From: Anaeramoeba ignava
Taxonomy: Eukaryota > Metamonada > Anaeramoebidae
DNA: 64,000 nucleotides
Assembly (NCBI GenBank): GCA_028826165.1
Contig: JAPDFW010000011.1
Location: forward strand, 685,001 to 749,000
Direction: 5' to 3'
Shown: in pieces, positions 1 to 11,556 of the stretch
Layout of the letters: the number at the start of each line of letters is the position of its first letter
Numbering within the stretch: the stretch's first letter is position 1
The notes under the pieces: generated by a model
The model's database searches: none
Told to the model about the DNA's origin: nothing
The model's input: only the letters and a program-made list of their open reading frames with translations
Translations under genes and position numbers: made by a program

Positions 1-1302
1 ATGGAATTGGTTCAAATAAATATGGTCAACTTGGTTTTGGTTATGAAACACTTGAACAAACAGAAAAACCAATTTTAATGATGAAAAATGTTTCTAAAAT
101 ATTTTCAGGAAATTTTTCATTATCAGTTTTTCTTTTAAATTCAAATCAAGAATTATTTGGATCAGGAAACAATAATGATGGTGAACTTGGATTAGGAGAA
201 TCAATCAAAGAAACAAAAATCCAAAAATTAACCAAAATCACAAAATATTCCAAAAGGCAAAATAATTGATATTCAATGTGGGCTTTTTCATTCAATAATG
301 TTGATTGAAGAAGAAGATGGAAAAAGAAAACTTTATTCATGTGGAGATTCCAACTACAATGGACTTGACAAAAATACTTATGAATTTACTGAAATCAAAT
401 CATCTTTATTTGAAAATGATGATAATATTCTTGAGATTTCTTGCGGAATTAATCATACTTTGATTTTAACTTCCAATTCAAAATTGATAGTATTTGGAAA
501 TAATTCCTATCACGAATTAGGAACTGGAGATACAAAAAATCAATTAATTCCAATTCAAATTGAACTTCCTAAATTAAGATTTAATGAAGATATTTCTAAT
601 TATCATCTTTCTTGTGGATTTTATAATTCATTTCTTTATTATTCTCCTTTTCTTTCTTCTTTTTCCAATCTTGAAGAAGATTTGATAAAATTATTTGGAA
701 GAAAAGAATTTTGTAATATTTCATTTAAAACCAAAAATGGAGAAATAATCAAAGCTCATAAATTAATATTGAAATATAGATTAAATGAAAATCAAAATCA
801 AATTGAAAAACTCCAAGAAATTATTTCAAATAAATCAATTAAAGAATCAAATCAAATATTTGAAATGATTTATTCAAACAGAATAATAAATCCAAAATTA
901 TATTCTGAAATTAAAGAAATTATAAATTCCAATGAAAAAATTGAAGAAACAATGAAAAGAATTTATTTAAATGAAAATGAAAATGATTTTATTATCGAAA
1001 GAAAAGAAAAACAATATAAATTTCCCAAATTAATATTAATAATGAGAAGTGAATTATATCGAGGAATGTTTTTATCTGTAACAGAAGATACTTCTAATAA
1101 AGTTACAGATTATAGTGAATTGAGTAATAAATCATTTCAAATATTTGAATATTGGATTTATTCAAATCAAATTAAAGATGAAATTGAAATTACACAAGAA
1201 ATTATTGAAGAAATTAAAACAGGAATTGATTATTTTCAATTAAATCAAAGAAATCCAAATTTATTTGATTTATTAATTAACAAATTTAATAATCAAAATT
1301 AA
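1..1302 (+). CDS. RCC1-BTB protein, 5'-partial, one frameshift
   Basis: The window opens inside this gene: frame 3 is already coding at base 3 (GIGSNKYGQLGFG, an RCC1 blade). Blades of the form GSGNNNDGELGLG, YSCGDSNYNGLD and FGNNSYHELGTG follow, then the two-part BTB module (KAHKLILKYRL; then FPKLILIMRSELYRGMF). An extra A at about base 240 (ATCACAAAATATTCC where paralogues have ATCCAAAATATTCC) moves the frame, so coding continues in frame 1 to the stop at 1300-1302. The C-terminus NNQN runs directly into the AAAATT repeat, which supplies the TAA. Family knowledge: RCC1-type propellers bind partner proteins, and BTB domains dimerise and often bind Cul3. The substrate is unknown. The indel may be real or an assembly error. 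Confidence 0.85.
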
Positions 1303-1589
1303 AATTAAAATTAAAATTAAAAATTAAAATCAAAATTAAAATCAAAATCAAAATTAAAATTAAAATTAAAATTAAAATTAAAATTAAAATTAAAATTAAA
1401 ATTAAAATTAAAATCAAAATCAAAATTAAAATCAAAATTAAAATTAAAATTAAAATCAAAATTAAAATCAAAATTTAAATCAAAATTAAAATTTAAATTA
1501 AAAATTAAAATTAAAATTAAAATTAAAATTAAAATTAAAATTAAAATCACTTTCTTCTTCTTTTTCTTCTTAATTTTTATTTTGAATGT
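1303..1589. repeat. AAAATT hexamer array between convergent RCC1-BTB genes
   Basis: Imperfect (AAAATT)n with AAAATC and AAATTT variants fills the gap between the stop of the first gene and the stop of the next one on the other strand. Long open frames here (poly-IL, poly-NF) are products of the repeat and are not genes. Confidence 0.9.
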
Positions 1590-3422
1590 TTAAAAAATTA
1601 AACATTTTTCTTGATTTTCTTTTTTTTTGGTTTTGATTTGATTATTAAATTTGTTAATTAATAAATCAAATAAATTTGGATTTGTTTGATTTAATTGAAA
1701 ATAATCAATTCCTGTTTTAATTTCATCAATTATTTCTTGTGTAATTTCAATTCCATTTTTAATTTGATTTGAATAAATCCAATATTCAAATATTTGAAAT
1801 GATTTATTACTTAATTCACTATAATCTGTAACTTTATTTGAAGTATCTTCAGTTACAGATAAAAACATTCCTCGATATAATTCACTTCTCATTATTAATA
1901 TTAATTTTGGAAATTTATATTGTTTTTCTTTTCTTTCAATAATAAAATCTTTTTCATTTTCATTTTCATTTAAATAAATTCTTTTAATTGTTTCTTCTAT
2001 TTTTTCATTGGAATTTATAATTTCTTTAATTTCAGAATATAATTTTGGATTTATTTTGGAATTATTTGAATAAATCATTTCAAATATTTGATTTGATTCT
2101 TTAATTGATTTTTTTGAAATAATTTCTTGGAGTTTTTCAATTTGATTTTGATTTAATCTATATTTTAATATTAATTTATGAGCTTTGATTATTTCTCCAT
2201 TTTCTGTTTTAAATGAAATATCACAAAATTCTTTTCTTCTAAATAATTTTATCAAATCTTCTTCAAGATTGGAAAAAGAAGAAAGAAAAGGAGAATAATA
2301 AAGAAATGAATTGTTAAATCCACAAGAAATATGATAATTAGAAATATTTTCATTAAATCTTAATTTAGGAAGTTTAATTTGAATTGGAATTGGCTGATAT
2401 CTTTTTGTATATCCAGTTCCTAATTCACCAGAATAGTTATCTCCAAATATAATTAATTTTGATTTGGATGTTAAAATCAAAGTATGAACACTTCCACAAG
2501 AAAAATCAAGAATATTATCATCATTTTCAAATAAAGATGATTTGATTTCAGTAAATTCATAAGTATGTTCACCTATATTTTTGCCAAGTCCATTTAAATG
2601 ATAAGCACCACATGAATAAAATTTTCTTTTTCCATCTTCTTCTTCAATCAACATTACTGAATGGTCAAATCCACATTGAATATCAATTATTTTACCTTTT
2701 GGAATATTTTGGATTTGGGTTAATTTTTGGATTTTTGTTTCTTTGATTGATTCTCCTAATCCAAGTTCACCATATCTATTAGACCCACATCCAAATAATT
2801 CTTGATTTGAATTTAAAAGAAAAACATGATTTGAAGAATTTCCTGAAAATATTTTAGAAACATTTTTCATCATTAAAATTGGTTTTTCTGTTTTTTTAAG
2901 TGTTTCAGAATCAAAACCAAGTTGACCATTTTCATTTGAATCAAATTGGCTATAACCAAATCCATAAGCATTTTGATTTGAAGTTAATAAATAAATTACA
3001 CTAAATCCACAAATAATATCTTGAATTATTCTATCATTTGTATCTTCAATTAATGATGAAATATTGATAAGTTCATTTGGATTATTTGGATTAATATCTT
3101 TTCCTTTGGCAAATACATTTCCTTCTATTGTTAAAATAGCTTTATTATGATAACTAACAGATACTTTTTGAATATTTTCTTCAATTTGGATTTTTTCAGG
3201 ATTTTTAATAAAATATATTTCACTTAAATATTCTATTGCTTTTCCATTTTCAAAAAGGAAAATTGTTGAAGAAATTCCTGTTGAAATTTGTTTAATTTGT
3301 TTTTCATTTTCATTTTCATTTTCATTTTCAAATTTAAATTGAATTGGTTTTATTATTCTAACTGGTTTCTTTTTGATAAGTTTTGGATCATCATTTTGAC
3401 CAAAAAATAAACAATCATTCAT
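1590..3422 (-). CDS. RCC1-BTB protein with C-terminal CaaX box (intact)
   Basis: Uninterrupted 610-residue frame, one of three undamaged full-length copies. Residues about 1-385 are RCC1-like: start MNDCLFFGQND, a short ENEN tract near 33-40, then blades such as FGCGSNRYGELGLG and FGDNYSGELGTG. The two-part BTB module follows (about 387-470 and 490-590; HKLILKYRL, then LIMRSELYRGMFLSVTED). The tail KTKKKENQEKCLIF is polybasic and ends in CLIF, a fit to CaaX prenylation signals (C, aliphatic, aliphatic, F), so membrane anchoring is inferred. Start chosen because MN..LFFG is shared by paralogues and lies just after the T-rich TCATTTTTTTC element (sense strand). Possible role: propeller-based adaptor for a BTB/Cul3-type complex at membranes (inference). 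Confidence 0.9.
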   Translation of the reverse strand: MNDCLFFGQNDDPKLIKKKPVRIIKPIQFKFENENENENEKQIKQISTGISSTIFLFENGKAIEYLSEIYFIKNPEKIQIEENIQKVSVSYHNKAILTIEGNVFAKGKDINPNNPNELINISSLIEDTNDRIIQDIICGFSVIYLLTSNQNAYGFGYSQFDSNENGQLGFDSETLKKTEKPILMMKNVSKIFSGNSSNHVFLLNSNQELFGCGSNRYGELGLGESIKETKIQKLTQIQNIPKGKIIDIQCGFDHSVMLIEEEDGKRKFYSCGAYHLNGLGKNIGEHTYEFTEIKSSLFENDDNILDFSCGSVHTLILTSKSKLIIFGDNYSGELGTGYTKRYQPIPIQIKLPKLRFNENISNYHISCGFNNSFLYYSPFLSSFSNLEEDLIKLFRRKEFCDISFKTENGEIIKAHKLILKYRLNQNQIEKLQEIISKKSIKESNQIFEMIYSNNSKINPKLYSEIKEIINSNEKIEETIKRIYLNENENEKDFIIERKEKQYKFPKLILIMRSELYRGMFLSVTEDTSNKVTDYSELSNKSFQIFEYWIYSNQIKNGIEITQEIIDEIKTGIDYFQLNQTNPNLFDLLINKFNNQIKTKKKENQEKCLIF

Positions 3423-3482
3423 TTTTGAAAAGAAAAAAATGAAAAAAATGAAAAATGAAAAATGAATTTTAATTTTGAATTC

Positions 3483-5369
3483 TTAAAAAATAAAGCAATT
3501 TTCTTTTTCGTTTGATTTTGATTTTGATTTTGATTTTGATTTTGATTTTGATTTTAATTTTGGTTTTGATTTTGATTTTATTATTATTTTTGTTATTTTT
3601 GGGTTTGTATTTTGATAATTAAATTGTTGAATTAATAAATCTAATAAATTCGGATTTGTTTGATTTAATTGAAAATAATCAATTCTTATTTTAATTTCAT
3701 TAATTATTTCTTGTGTAATTTTAATTTCTTCTTTAATTTGATTTGAATAAATCCAATATTCAAATATTTGAAATGATTTATCACTTAATTCACTATAATC
3801 TGTAACTTTATTAGATTTATCTTCAGTTACAGATAAAAACATTCCTCGATATAATTCACTTCTCATTATTAATATTAATTTGGGAAATTTATATTGTTTT
3901 TCATTTCTTTCAATTATAAAATCTTTTACATTTTCATTTAAATAAATTCTTTTCATTGTTTCTTCTATTTTTTCATTTAAATTTATAATTTCTTTAATTT
4001 CAAAATATAATATTGGATTTATTATTCTGTTTGAATAAATCATTTCAAATATTTGATTTGATTCTTTAATTGATTTATTTGAAATAATTTCTTTAAGTTT
4101 TTCAATTTCATTTTGATTTTCATTTAATCTGTATTTCAATATTAATTTATGAGCTTTGATTATTTCTCCATTTTCTGTTTTAAATGAAATATCACAAGAT
4201 TCGTTTCTTCTAAATAATTTTATCAAATCTTCTTCAAGATTGGAAAGAAAAGGAGAATAATAAAAAAATGAATTATAAAATCCACAAGAAATATGATAAT
4301 TAGAAATATCTTCATTAAATCTTAATTTAGGAAGTTCAATTTGAATTGGAATAGGCTGATATTTTCTATCTCCAGTTCCTAATTGATAATAAGAATTTCT
4401 TCCAAATCCAATTAATTTCCCTTTTGTTGTTAAAATCAAAGTATGTTCATTTCCACAAGAAACTTGAAGAATATTATCATAATCATTTTCAAATAAAGAT
4501 GATTTGATTTCAGTAAATTTTCTGATATTTTGGGTTTTGCCAAGTCCATTATATTTATTATCTCCACATGAATAAAGTTTTCTTTTTCCATCTTCTTCTT
4601 CAATCAACATTATTGAATGAAATCCTCCAGATTGAATATCAATTATTTTACCTTTTGGAATATTTTGGATTTGAGTTAATTTATTGATTACTATTTTGTT
4701 TGATTCTCCTAATCCAAGTTGACCATATTCGTTATATCCGCATACAAATAATTCTTGATTTGAATTTAAAAGAAAAACGTGATTTGAAGAACAATTTCCT
4801 GAAAATATTTTAGAAATATTTTTCATCATTAAAATTGGTTTATCTGTTTTATAAAGTGTTTTAGAATCAAAACCAAGTTGACCAGATAAATTTGAGCCAA
4901 TTCCATAAGCATTTTGATTTGAAGTTAATAAATAAACTGATTCAGCTCCAGAAACAATATCTTGAATTATTCTATCATTTGTATCTTCAATTAATGATGA
5001 AATATTGATAAATTTATTTTGGATTTTTTGGATTAATATCTTTTCCTTTGGCAAATACATTTCCTTCTATTGTTAAAATAGCTTCTTTTTCAGAACCAAA
5101 AGTTACTTTTTGAATATTTTCTTCAATTTGGATTTTTGAGGATTTTTTGAATGTTTTGAATATTCTATTGCTTTTCCATTTTCAAAAAGGAAAATTGTTG
5201 AATAATCACTTGTTGAAATTTGTTTAATTTGTTTTTCTTTTTCAAATTTGTTTTTCATTTTCATTTTCATTTTAATTGGTTTTTTTATTTCATCTGGTTC
5301 ATTTTTGATAAGTTTTGGTTTTTGATTTGAACCAAAAAATAAAATTTCTTTCTTTTTCTTTTTATTCAT
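3483..5369 (-). CDS. RCC1-BTB protein with CaaX box, two compensating indels
   Basis: Full-length paralogue beginning MNKKKKKEILFFGSNQ. One A is missing near 5143 (PQKSKLKK replaces PQKIQIEEN) and one A is gained near 5045 (CCAAAATAAATTT for CCAAATAAATTT). Between them the family sequence IEENIQKV...GNVFAKGKDINPKNP is read in another frame, and the original frame resumes for about 520 residues. RCC1 blades: GIGSNLSGQLGFD, VCGYNEYGQLGLG, GFGRNSYYQLGTG. The two-part BTB module is complete. The tail has a run of SK repeats, then NEKENCFIF: a polybasic stretch plus the CaaX-like CFIF. As sequenced no single full-length protein is made; if the two indels are errors, it is an intact gene. Confidence 0.85.
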
Positions 5370-5766
5370 TTTTTGAAATCAAAAATGAAAAACGAAAAAA
5401 ATGAATTTTTAATTTTTAATTTTAATTTTTAATTTTAATTTTAATTTTAATTTTAATTTTAATATTTTAATTTTGATTTTAATTTTAATTTTAATTTTAA
5501 TTTTAATTTTAATTTTAATTTTAATTTTAATTTTAATTTTAATTTAATTTTAATTTTAATTTTAATTTTAATTTTAATTTTAATTTTAATTTTAATTTTA
5601 ATTTTAATTTTAATTTTAATTTTAATTTTAATTTTAATTTTAATTTTAATTTTAATTTTAATTTTAATTTTAATTTTAATTTTTAATTTTAATTTTAATT
5701 TTAATTTTAATTTTAATTTTAATTTTAATTTTAATTTTAATTTTAATTTTAATTTTAATTTTAATT
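5370..5766. repeat. (AATTTT)n hexamer spacer
   Basis: About 360 bp of nearly pure AATTTT hexamers, with rare AATTTAATTT slips, between two RCC1-BTB genes. Bases 5370-5400 are the 5' flank of the preceding (-) gene. I see no gene here. Confidence 0.95.
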
Positions 5767-7549
5767 TTAATTTTGATTATTAAATTTGTTAATTAATAAA
5801 TCAAATAAATTTGGATTTGTTTGATTTAATTGAAAATAATCAATTCCAATTTGAATTTCTTCAATTATTTCTTGTGTAATTTTAATTTCATTTTTAATTT
5901 GATTTGAATAAATCCAATATTCAAATATTTGAAATGATTTATTACTTAATTCACTATAATCTGTAACTTTATTAGAAGTATCATTTGTTACAGATAAAAA
6001 CATTCCTCGATATAATTCACTTCTCATTATTAATATTAATTTGGGAAATTTATATTGTTTTTCTTTTCTTTCAATTATAAAATCTTTTTCATTTTCATTT
6101 TCATTTAAATAATAAATTCTTTTCATTGTTTCTTCAATTTTTTCATTGGAATTTATAATTTCTTTAATTTCAGAATATAATATTGGATTTATTATGGAAT
6201 TGTTTGAATAAATCATTTCAAATATTTGATTTGATTCTTTAATTGATTTTGTTGAAATAATTTCTTGAAGTTTTTCAATTTGATTTTCATTTTGTTTTAA
6301 TCTATATTTCAATATTAATTTATGAGCTGAGATTATTTCTCCATTTTTGGTTTTAAATGAAATATTACAAAATTCTTTTCTTCTAAATAATTTTATCAAA
6401 TCTTCTTCAAGATTGGAAAAAGAAGGAGGAGAATAATAAAGAAATGATTTGTTAAATCCACAATAAATATGATAATTAGAAATTTCTTCATTAAATCTTA
6501 ATTTAGGAAGTTTAATTTGAATTGGAATTGATTGATAATTTGTTGTATCTCCAGTTCCTAATTGACTTGAAAAATTACCTCCAAATCCAATTAATTTTGA
6601 TTTGGATGTTAAAATCAAAGTATGAAGATTTCCAACAGAAAAATCAAGAATATTATCATCATTTTCAAAAAGATGATTTGATTTCAGTAAATTCATAAGT
6701 ATCTTCATTTTCATCTTTGCCAAGTCCATTATATCGATAATCTCCACATGAATAAAATTTTCTTTTTGGATTTTCATTTTCATCTTCAATCAACATTATT
6801 GAATGAAACCATCCACATTGAATATCAATTATTTTACCTTTTGGAATATTTTGGATTTTGGTTAATTTTTGGATTTTTGTTGCTCTGCTTGATTTCCCTA
6901 ATCCAAGTTGACCATATTCAGTATATCCGCATCCAAATAATTCTTGATTTGAATTTAAAAGAAAAATATGAGCTGAAGAAATTCCTGAAAATATTTTAGA
7001 AACATTTTTCATAATTAAAATTGGTTTTTCTGTTTTTGAAAGTGTTTTATAATCAAAACCAAGTTGACCTTTTTCATTTGAACCAATTCCATAAACATTT
7101 TGATTTGAAGTTAATAAGTAAATTGAACTATCTCCAGAAACAATATCTTGAAATATTCTATCATTTGTATCTTCAATTAATGATGAAATATTGATGAATT
7201 TATTTGTATTTTTTGGATTAATATCTTCTCCTTTGGCAAATACATTTCCTTCTATTGTTAAAATAGCTTCATTTTGATAACCAACAGATACTTTTTGAAT
7301 ATTTTCTTCAATTTGGATTTTTGGAGGATTTTGATTTGAATCATTTTCATTTAAATATTCTATTGCTTTTCCATTTTTAAAAAGGAAAATTGTTGAAAAA
7401 TAACCTGATGAAATTTGTTTAATTTGTTTTTCATTTTCATTTTCATTTTCATTTTCAAATTTAAATTGAATTGGTTTTTTAATTGAATTTGGTTCATTTT
7501 TGAAAAGTTTTGGAAATTCATTTAAACCAAAAAATAAAATTTCATTCAT
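5767..7549 (-). CDS. RCC1-BTB protein, one frameshift
   Basis: Starts MNEILFFGLNEFPK. RCC1 blades GIGSNEKGQLGFD, FGCGYTEYGQLGLG, YSCGDYRYNGLGK and GFGGNFSSQLGTG, then the two-part BTB module, ending NKFNNQN at the repeat-supplied TAA. At about 6665-6670 two bases are missing: the sense strand reads TCATCTTTTTGAAAAT where paralogues have TCATCTTTATTTGAAAAT. This puts the upstream half (to EIKSSF) and the downstream half (from LFENDDNILDF) in different frames. No CaaX: this copy belongs to the NNQN-ending class. Its propeller is closest to the next gene upstream on this strand, which suggests tandem duplication. Confidence 0.85.
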
Positions 7550-7726
7550 TTTTGAAAAGAAAAAAATGAAAAAAATAATTTTTAATTTTTGATTTTAATT
7601 TTAATTTTAATTTTAATTTTAATTTTAATTTTAATTTTAATTTTAATTTTGATTTTAATTTTAATTTTAATTTTAATTTTAATTTTAATTTTAATTTTAA
7701 TTTTGATTTTAATTTTAATTTTAATT
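7550..7726. repeat. (AATTTT)n hexamer spacer
   Basis: Hexamer repeat with occasional GATTTT units between two RCC1-BTB genes. The first ~25 bases are the AAAAATGAAAAAA flank that on the sense strand reads as the T-rich pre-start element. Confidence 0.9.
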
Positions 7727-9492
7727 TTAATTTTGATTATTAAATTTGTTAATTAATAAATCAAATAAATTTGGATTTGTTTGATTTAATTGAAAATAAT
7801 CAATTCCAGTTTCTAATTCATCAATGATTTCTTGTGTAATTTGAATTTCATCTTTAATTTGATTTGAATAAATCCAATATTCTAATATTTGAAATGATTT
7901 ATTACTTAATTCACTATAATCTGTAACTTTATTAGAAGATTTATCTTCAGTTACAGATAAAAACATTCCTCGATATAATTCACTTCTCATTATTAATATT
8001 AATTTAGGAAATTTATATTGTTTTTCTTTTCTTTCAATTATAAAATCTTTTTCATTTTCATTTAAATAAATTCTTTTCATTGTTTCTTCAATTTTTTCAT
8101 TGGAATTAATAATTTCTTTAATTTCTAAATATAATTTTGAATTTATTTTGGAATTGTTTGAATAAATCATTTCAAATATTTGATTTGATTCTTTAATTGA
8201 TTTATTTGAAATAATTTCTTTAAGTTTTTCAATTTGATTTTCATTTTGATTTAATCTATATTTCAATATTAATTTATGAGCTTCAATTATTTCTTCATTT
8301 TTGGTTTTAAATGAAATATCACAAAATTCTTTTCTTCTAAATAATTTTATCAAATCTTCTTCAAGATTGGAAAAAGAAGGAGAATAATAAATAAATGATT
8401 TGTTAAATCCACAAGAAATATGATAATTAGAAATATTTTCATTAAATCTTAATTTAGGAAATTCAATTTGAATGGGAATTAATTGATAATTTGTTGTATC
8501 TCCAGTTCCTAATTGACTTGAAAAATTACCTCCAAATCCAATTAATTTTGAATTGGATGTTAAAATCAAAGTATGAACATTTCCAACAGAAAATTCAAGA
8601 ATATTATCATTTTCAAATAAAGATGATTTGATTTCAGTAAATTCATAAGTATTTTCATTTTTTCCAAGTGCATTATATCGATAATCTCCACATGAATAAA
8701 GTTTTCTTTTTGGATTTTCATTTTCATCTTCAATCAACATTATTGAATGAAACCATCCACATTGAATATCAATTATTTTACCTTTTGGAATATTTTGTAT
8801 TTTGGTTAATTTTTGGATTGTTTCTTCTTTTCTTGATTTTCCTAATCCAAGTTCACCATAAGAATTATATCCGCATCCAAATAATTCTTGATTTGAATTT
8901 AAAAGAAAAATATGAGCTGAAGTATTTCCTGAAAATATTTTAGAAACATTTTTCATCATTAAAATTGGTTTTTCTGTTTTATAAAGTGTTTCAGAATCAA
9001 AACCAAGTTGGCCTTTTTCATTTGAACCAATTCCATAAACATTTTGATTTGAAGTTAATAAGTAAATTGAACTATCTCCAGAAACAATATCTTCAAGTAT
9101 TCTATCATTTGTATCTTCAATTAATGATGAAATATTGATAAATTTATTTGGATTTTCTGGATTAATATCTTTTCCTTTGGCAAATACATTTCCTTCTATT
9201 GTTAAAATAGCTTCATTTTGAAAACCAACAGTTACTTTTTGAATATTTTTTTCAATTTGGATTTTTTCAGGATTTTGTTTTGAATCATTTTCACTTAAAT
9301 ATTCTATTGCTTTTCCATTTTCAAAAAGGAAAATTGTTGAAAAATAACCTGATGAAATTTGTTTAATTTGTTTTTCATTTTCATTTTCATTTTCATTTTC
9401 AAATTTAAATTGAATTGGTTTTTTTATTTCATTTGATTCATTTTTGAAAAGTTTTGGGAATTGATTTGAACCAAAAATAAAATTTCATTCAT
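7727..9492 (-). CDS. RCC1-BTB protein, frameshift at codon 6
   Basis: The predicted start ATGAATGAAATTTTA is at 9492. One T is missing in the following T run (TTATTTTTGG for TTATTTTTTGG, near 9476), so only six codons are read before the frame is lost. From about 9470 the family sequence GSNQFPKLFKNESNEIKKPIQF continues without interruption to NKFNNQN. It has RCC1 blades (GIGSNEKGQLGFD, FGCGYNSYGELGLG, GFGGNFSSQLGTG) and the full two-part BTB module. A single missing base in a homopolymer is the only defect in almost 600 codons, which fits either a sequencing error or a very recent mutation. C-terminal class: NNQN, no CaaX. Confidence 0.82.
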
Positions 9493-9593
9493 TTTTGAAA
9501 AGAAAAAAATGAAAAAATGATTTTTGGAATTTTGATTTTAATTTTAATTTTAATTTTTATTTTGATTTTAATTTTTAATTTTAATTTTAAATT

Positions 9594-9681
9594 TATTAAT
9601 TAATAAATCAAATAAATTTGGATTTGTTTGATTTAATTGAAAATAATCAATTCCAATTTGAATTTCTTCAATTATTTCTTT
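9594..9681 (-). pseudogene. RCC1-BTB C-terminal remnant
   Basis: Reads KEIIEEIQIGIDYFQLNQTNP, then NLFDLLINKF, matching the last ~30 codons of the family. It lies immediately after the stop codon of the CaaX-ending gene that starts at 11506, and is in frame with it. It appears to be the 3' end of another copy left behind when a CaaX tail was joined here. Confidence 0.8.
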
Positions 9682-11506
9682 TTAAAAAATTAAACAATTT
9701 TTTTCTTTTTTTTTGTTTTCTTTTTGTTGATTATTAAATTTGTTAATTAATAAATCAAATAAATTTGGATTTGTTTGATTTAATTGAAAATAATCAATTC
9801 CAGTTTCTAATTCATTAATTATTTCTTGTGTAATTTGAATTTCTTCTTTAATTTGATTTGAATAAATCCAATATTCAAATATTTGAAATGATTCGTTCAC
9901 TTAATTCACTATAATCTGTAACTTTATTAGATTTATCTTCAGTTACAGATAAAAACATTCCTCGATATAATTCACTTCTCATTATTAATATTAATTTAGG
10001 AAATTTATATTGTTTTTCTTTTCTTTCAATAATAAAATCATTTTCATTTTCATTTTCATTTAAAAAAATTCTTTTCATTGTTTCTTCAATTTTTTCATTG
10101 GAATTTATAATTTCTTTAATTTCAAAATATAATATTGGATTTATTTTGGAATTGTTTGAATAAATCATTTCAAATATTTGATTTGATTCTTTAATTGATT
10201 TATTTGAAATAATTTCTTTAAGTTTTTCAATTTGATTTTGATTTTGATTTAATCTATATTTTAATATTAATTTATGAGCTTCAATTATTTCTTCATTTTT
10301 GGTTTTAAATGAAATATCACAAAATTCTTTTCTTCCAAATAATTTTATCAAATCTTCTTCAAGATTGGAAAAAGGGGAAGGAGAATAATAAATAAATGAT
10401 TTGTTAAATCCACAAAGAACATGATAATTAGAAATATCTTCATTAAATCTTAATTTAGGAAGTTCAATTTGAATTGGAATTTTTTGATATTCTGTTGTAT
10501 CTCCAATTCCTAATTCACCATAATCATTACCTCCAAATACTATTAATTTTGAATTGAATGTTAAAATCAAAGTATGAACATTTCCAACAGAAAATTCAAG
10601 AATATTATCATCATCATTTTCAAATAAAGATGATTTAATTTCAGTAAATTCATAAATATTTTTATCAAATCCATTATATTTATTATCTCCACATGAATAA
10701 AGTTTTCTTTTTTTTTCTTGATCTTCAATCATCATTATTGAATGAAAATATCCACATTGAATATCAATTATTTTACCTTTTGGAATATTTTGGATTTTGG
10801 TTAATTTATCGATTTTTGTTTCTTTCATTGATAATCCTAATCCAAGTTGACCGTCTTGATTATTCCCACATCCAAATAATTCTTGATTTGAATTTAAAAG
10901 AAAAACATGAGCAGAAGTATTTCCTGAAAATATTTTAGAAATATTTTTCATCATTAAAATTGGTTTTTGTGTTTTATAAAGTGTTTTAGAATCAAAACCA
11001 AGTTGGCCATATTCATTTGAACCAATTCCATAAACATTTTGATTTGAAGTTAATAAGTAAATTGAACTATCTCCAGAAACAATATCTTGAATTATTCTAT
11101 CATTTTTATCTTCAATTAATGATGAAATATTGATAAATTCTTTTGGATTATATGGATTAATATCTTTTCCTTTGGCAAATACATTTCCTTCTATTGTTAA
11201 AATAGCTTCATTTTGAAAACCAACAGTTACTTTTTGAATATTTTCTTCAATTTGGATTTTTGAAGGATTTTGATTTGAATCATTTTTATTTAAATATTCT
11301 ATTGCTTTTCCATTTTCAAAAAGGAAAATTGTTGAAAAATAACCTGATGAAATTTGTTTAATTTGTTTTTCATTTTCATTTTCATTTTCATTTTCATTTT
11401 CATTTTTATTTTCAAATTTAAATTGAATTGGTTTTATTATTTTAATTGGTTTATTTTTGAAAAGTTTTGGAAATTGATTTCTTCCAAAAACTATAATTTC
11501 ATTCAT
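9682..11506 (-). CDS. RCC1-BTB protein with CaaX box, one frameshift
   Basis: Starts MNEIIVFGRNQFPK, with a long ENENEN tract (residues ~33-46). RCC1 blades GIGSNEYGQLGFD, FGCGNNQDGQLGLG and FGGNDYGELGIG are followed by the two-part BTB module. An extra base near 9893-9896 (sense AGTGAACGAATCATTT against AGTGATAAATCATTT) breaks the frame within SELS(D/N)KSFQIF. The last 71 codons continue in the other frame and end KENKKKEKNCLIF, a polybasic tail plus CaaX-like CLIF as in the 1590-3422 copy. Without the indel it would be about 600 residues. Confidence 0.85.
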
Positions 11507-11556
11507 TTTTAAAAAAGAAAAAAAATGAAAAATAAAAAAGGAAAAAATAAAATTTT

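Noticed and set aside
1286-1550. Open frames of poly-IL and poly-NF on the - strand
   Set aside because: Direct products of AAAATT repeats, without any non-repeat sequence or family similarity; the same occurs at 12.8, 17.1, 17.7, 47.3, 56.7, 59.1 and 59.6 kb.
6748-8943. Plus-strand frames MNKVFFLDFHFHLQST... opposite RCC1-BTB genes
   Set aside because: Antisense of the conserved YSCG...KIIDIQCG segment; recurs opposite every copy because that segment is conserved on the coding strand.
9594-9681. Extension of the CLIF gene by stop readthrough
   Set aside because: The following codons are in frame and family-like, but other CaaX copies also stop after C-a-a-F, so a recombination remnant is the simpler reading.
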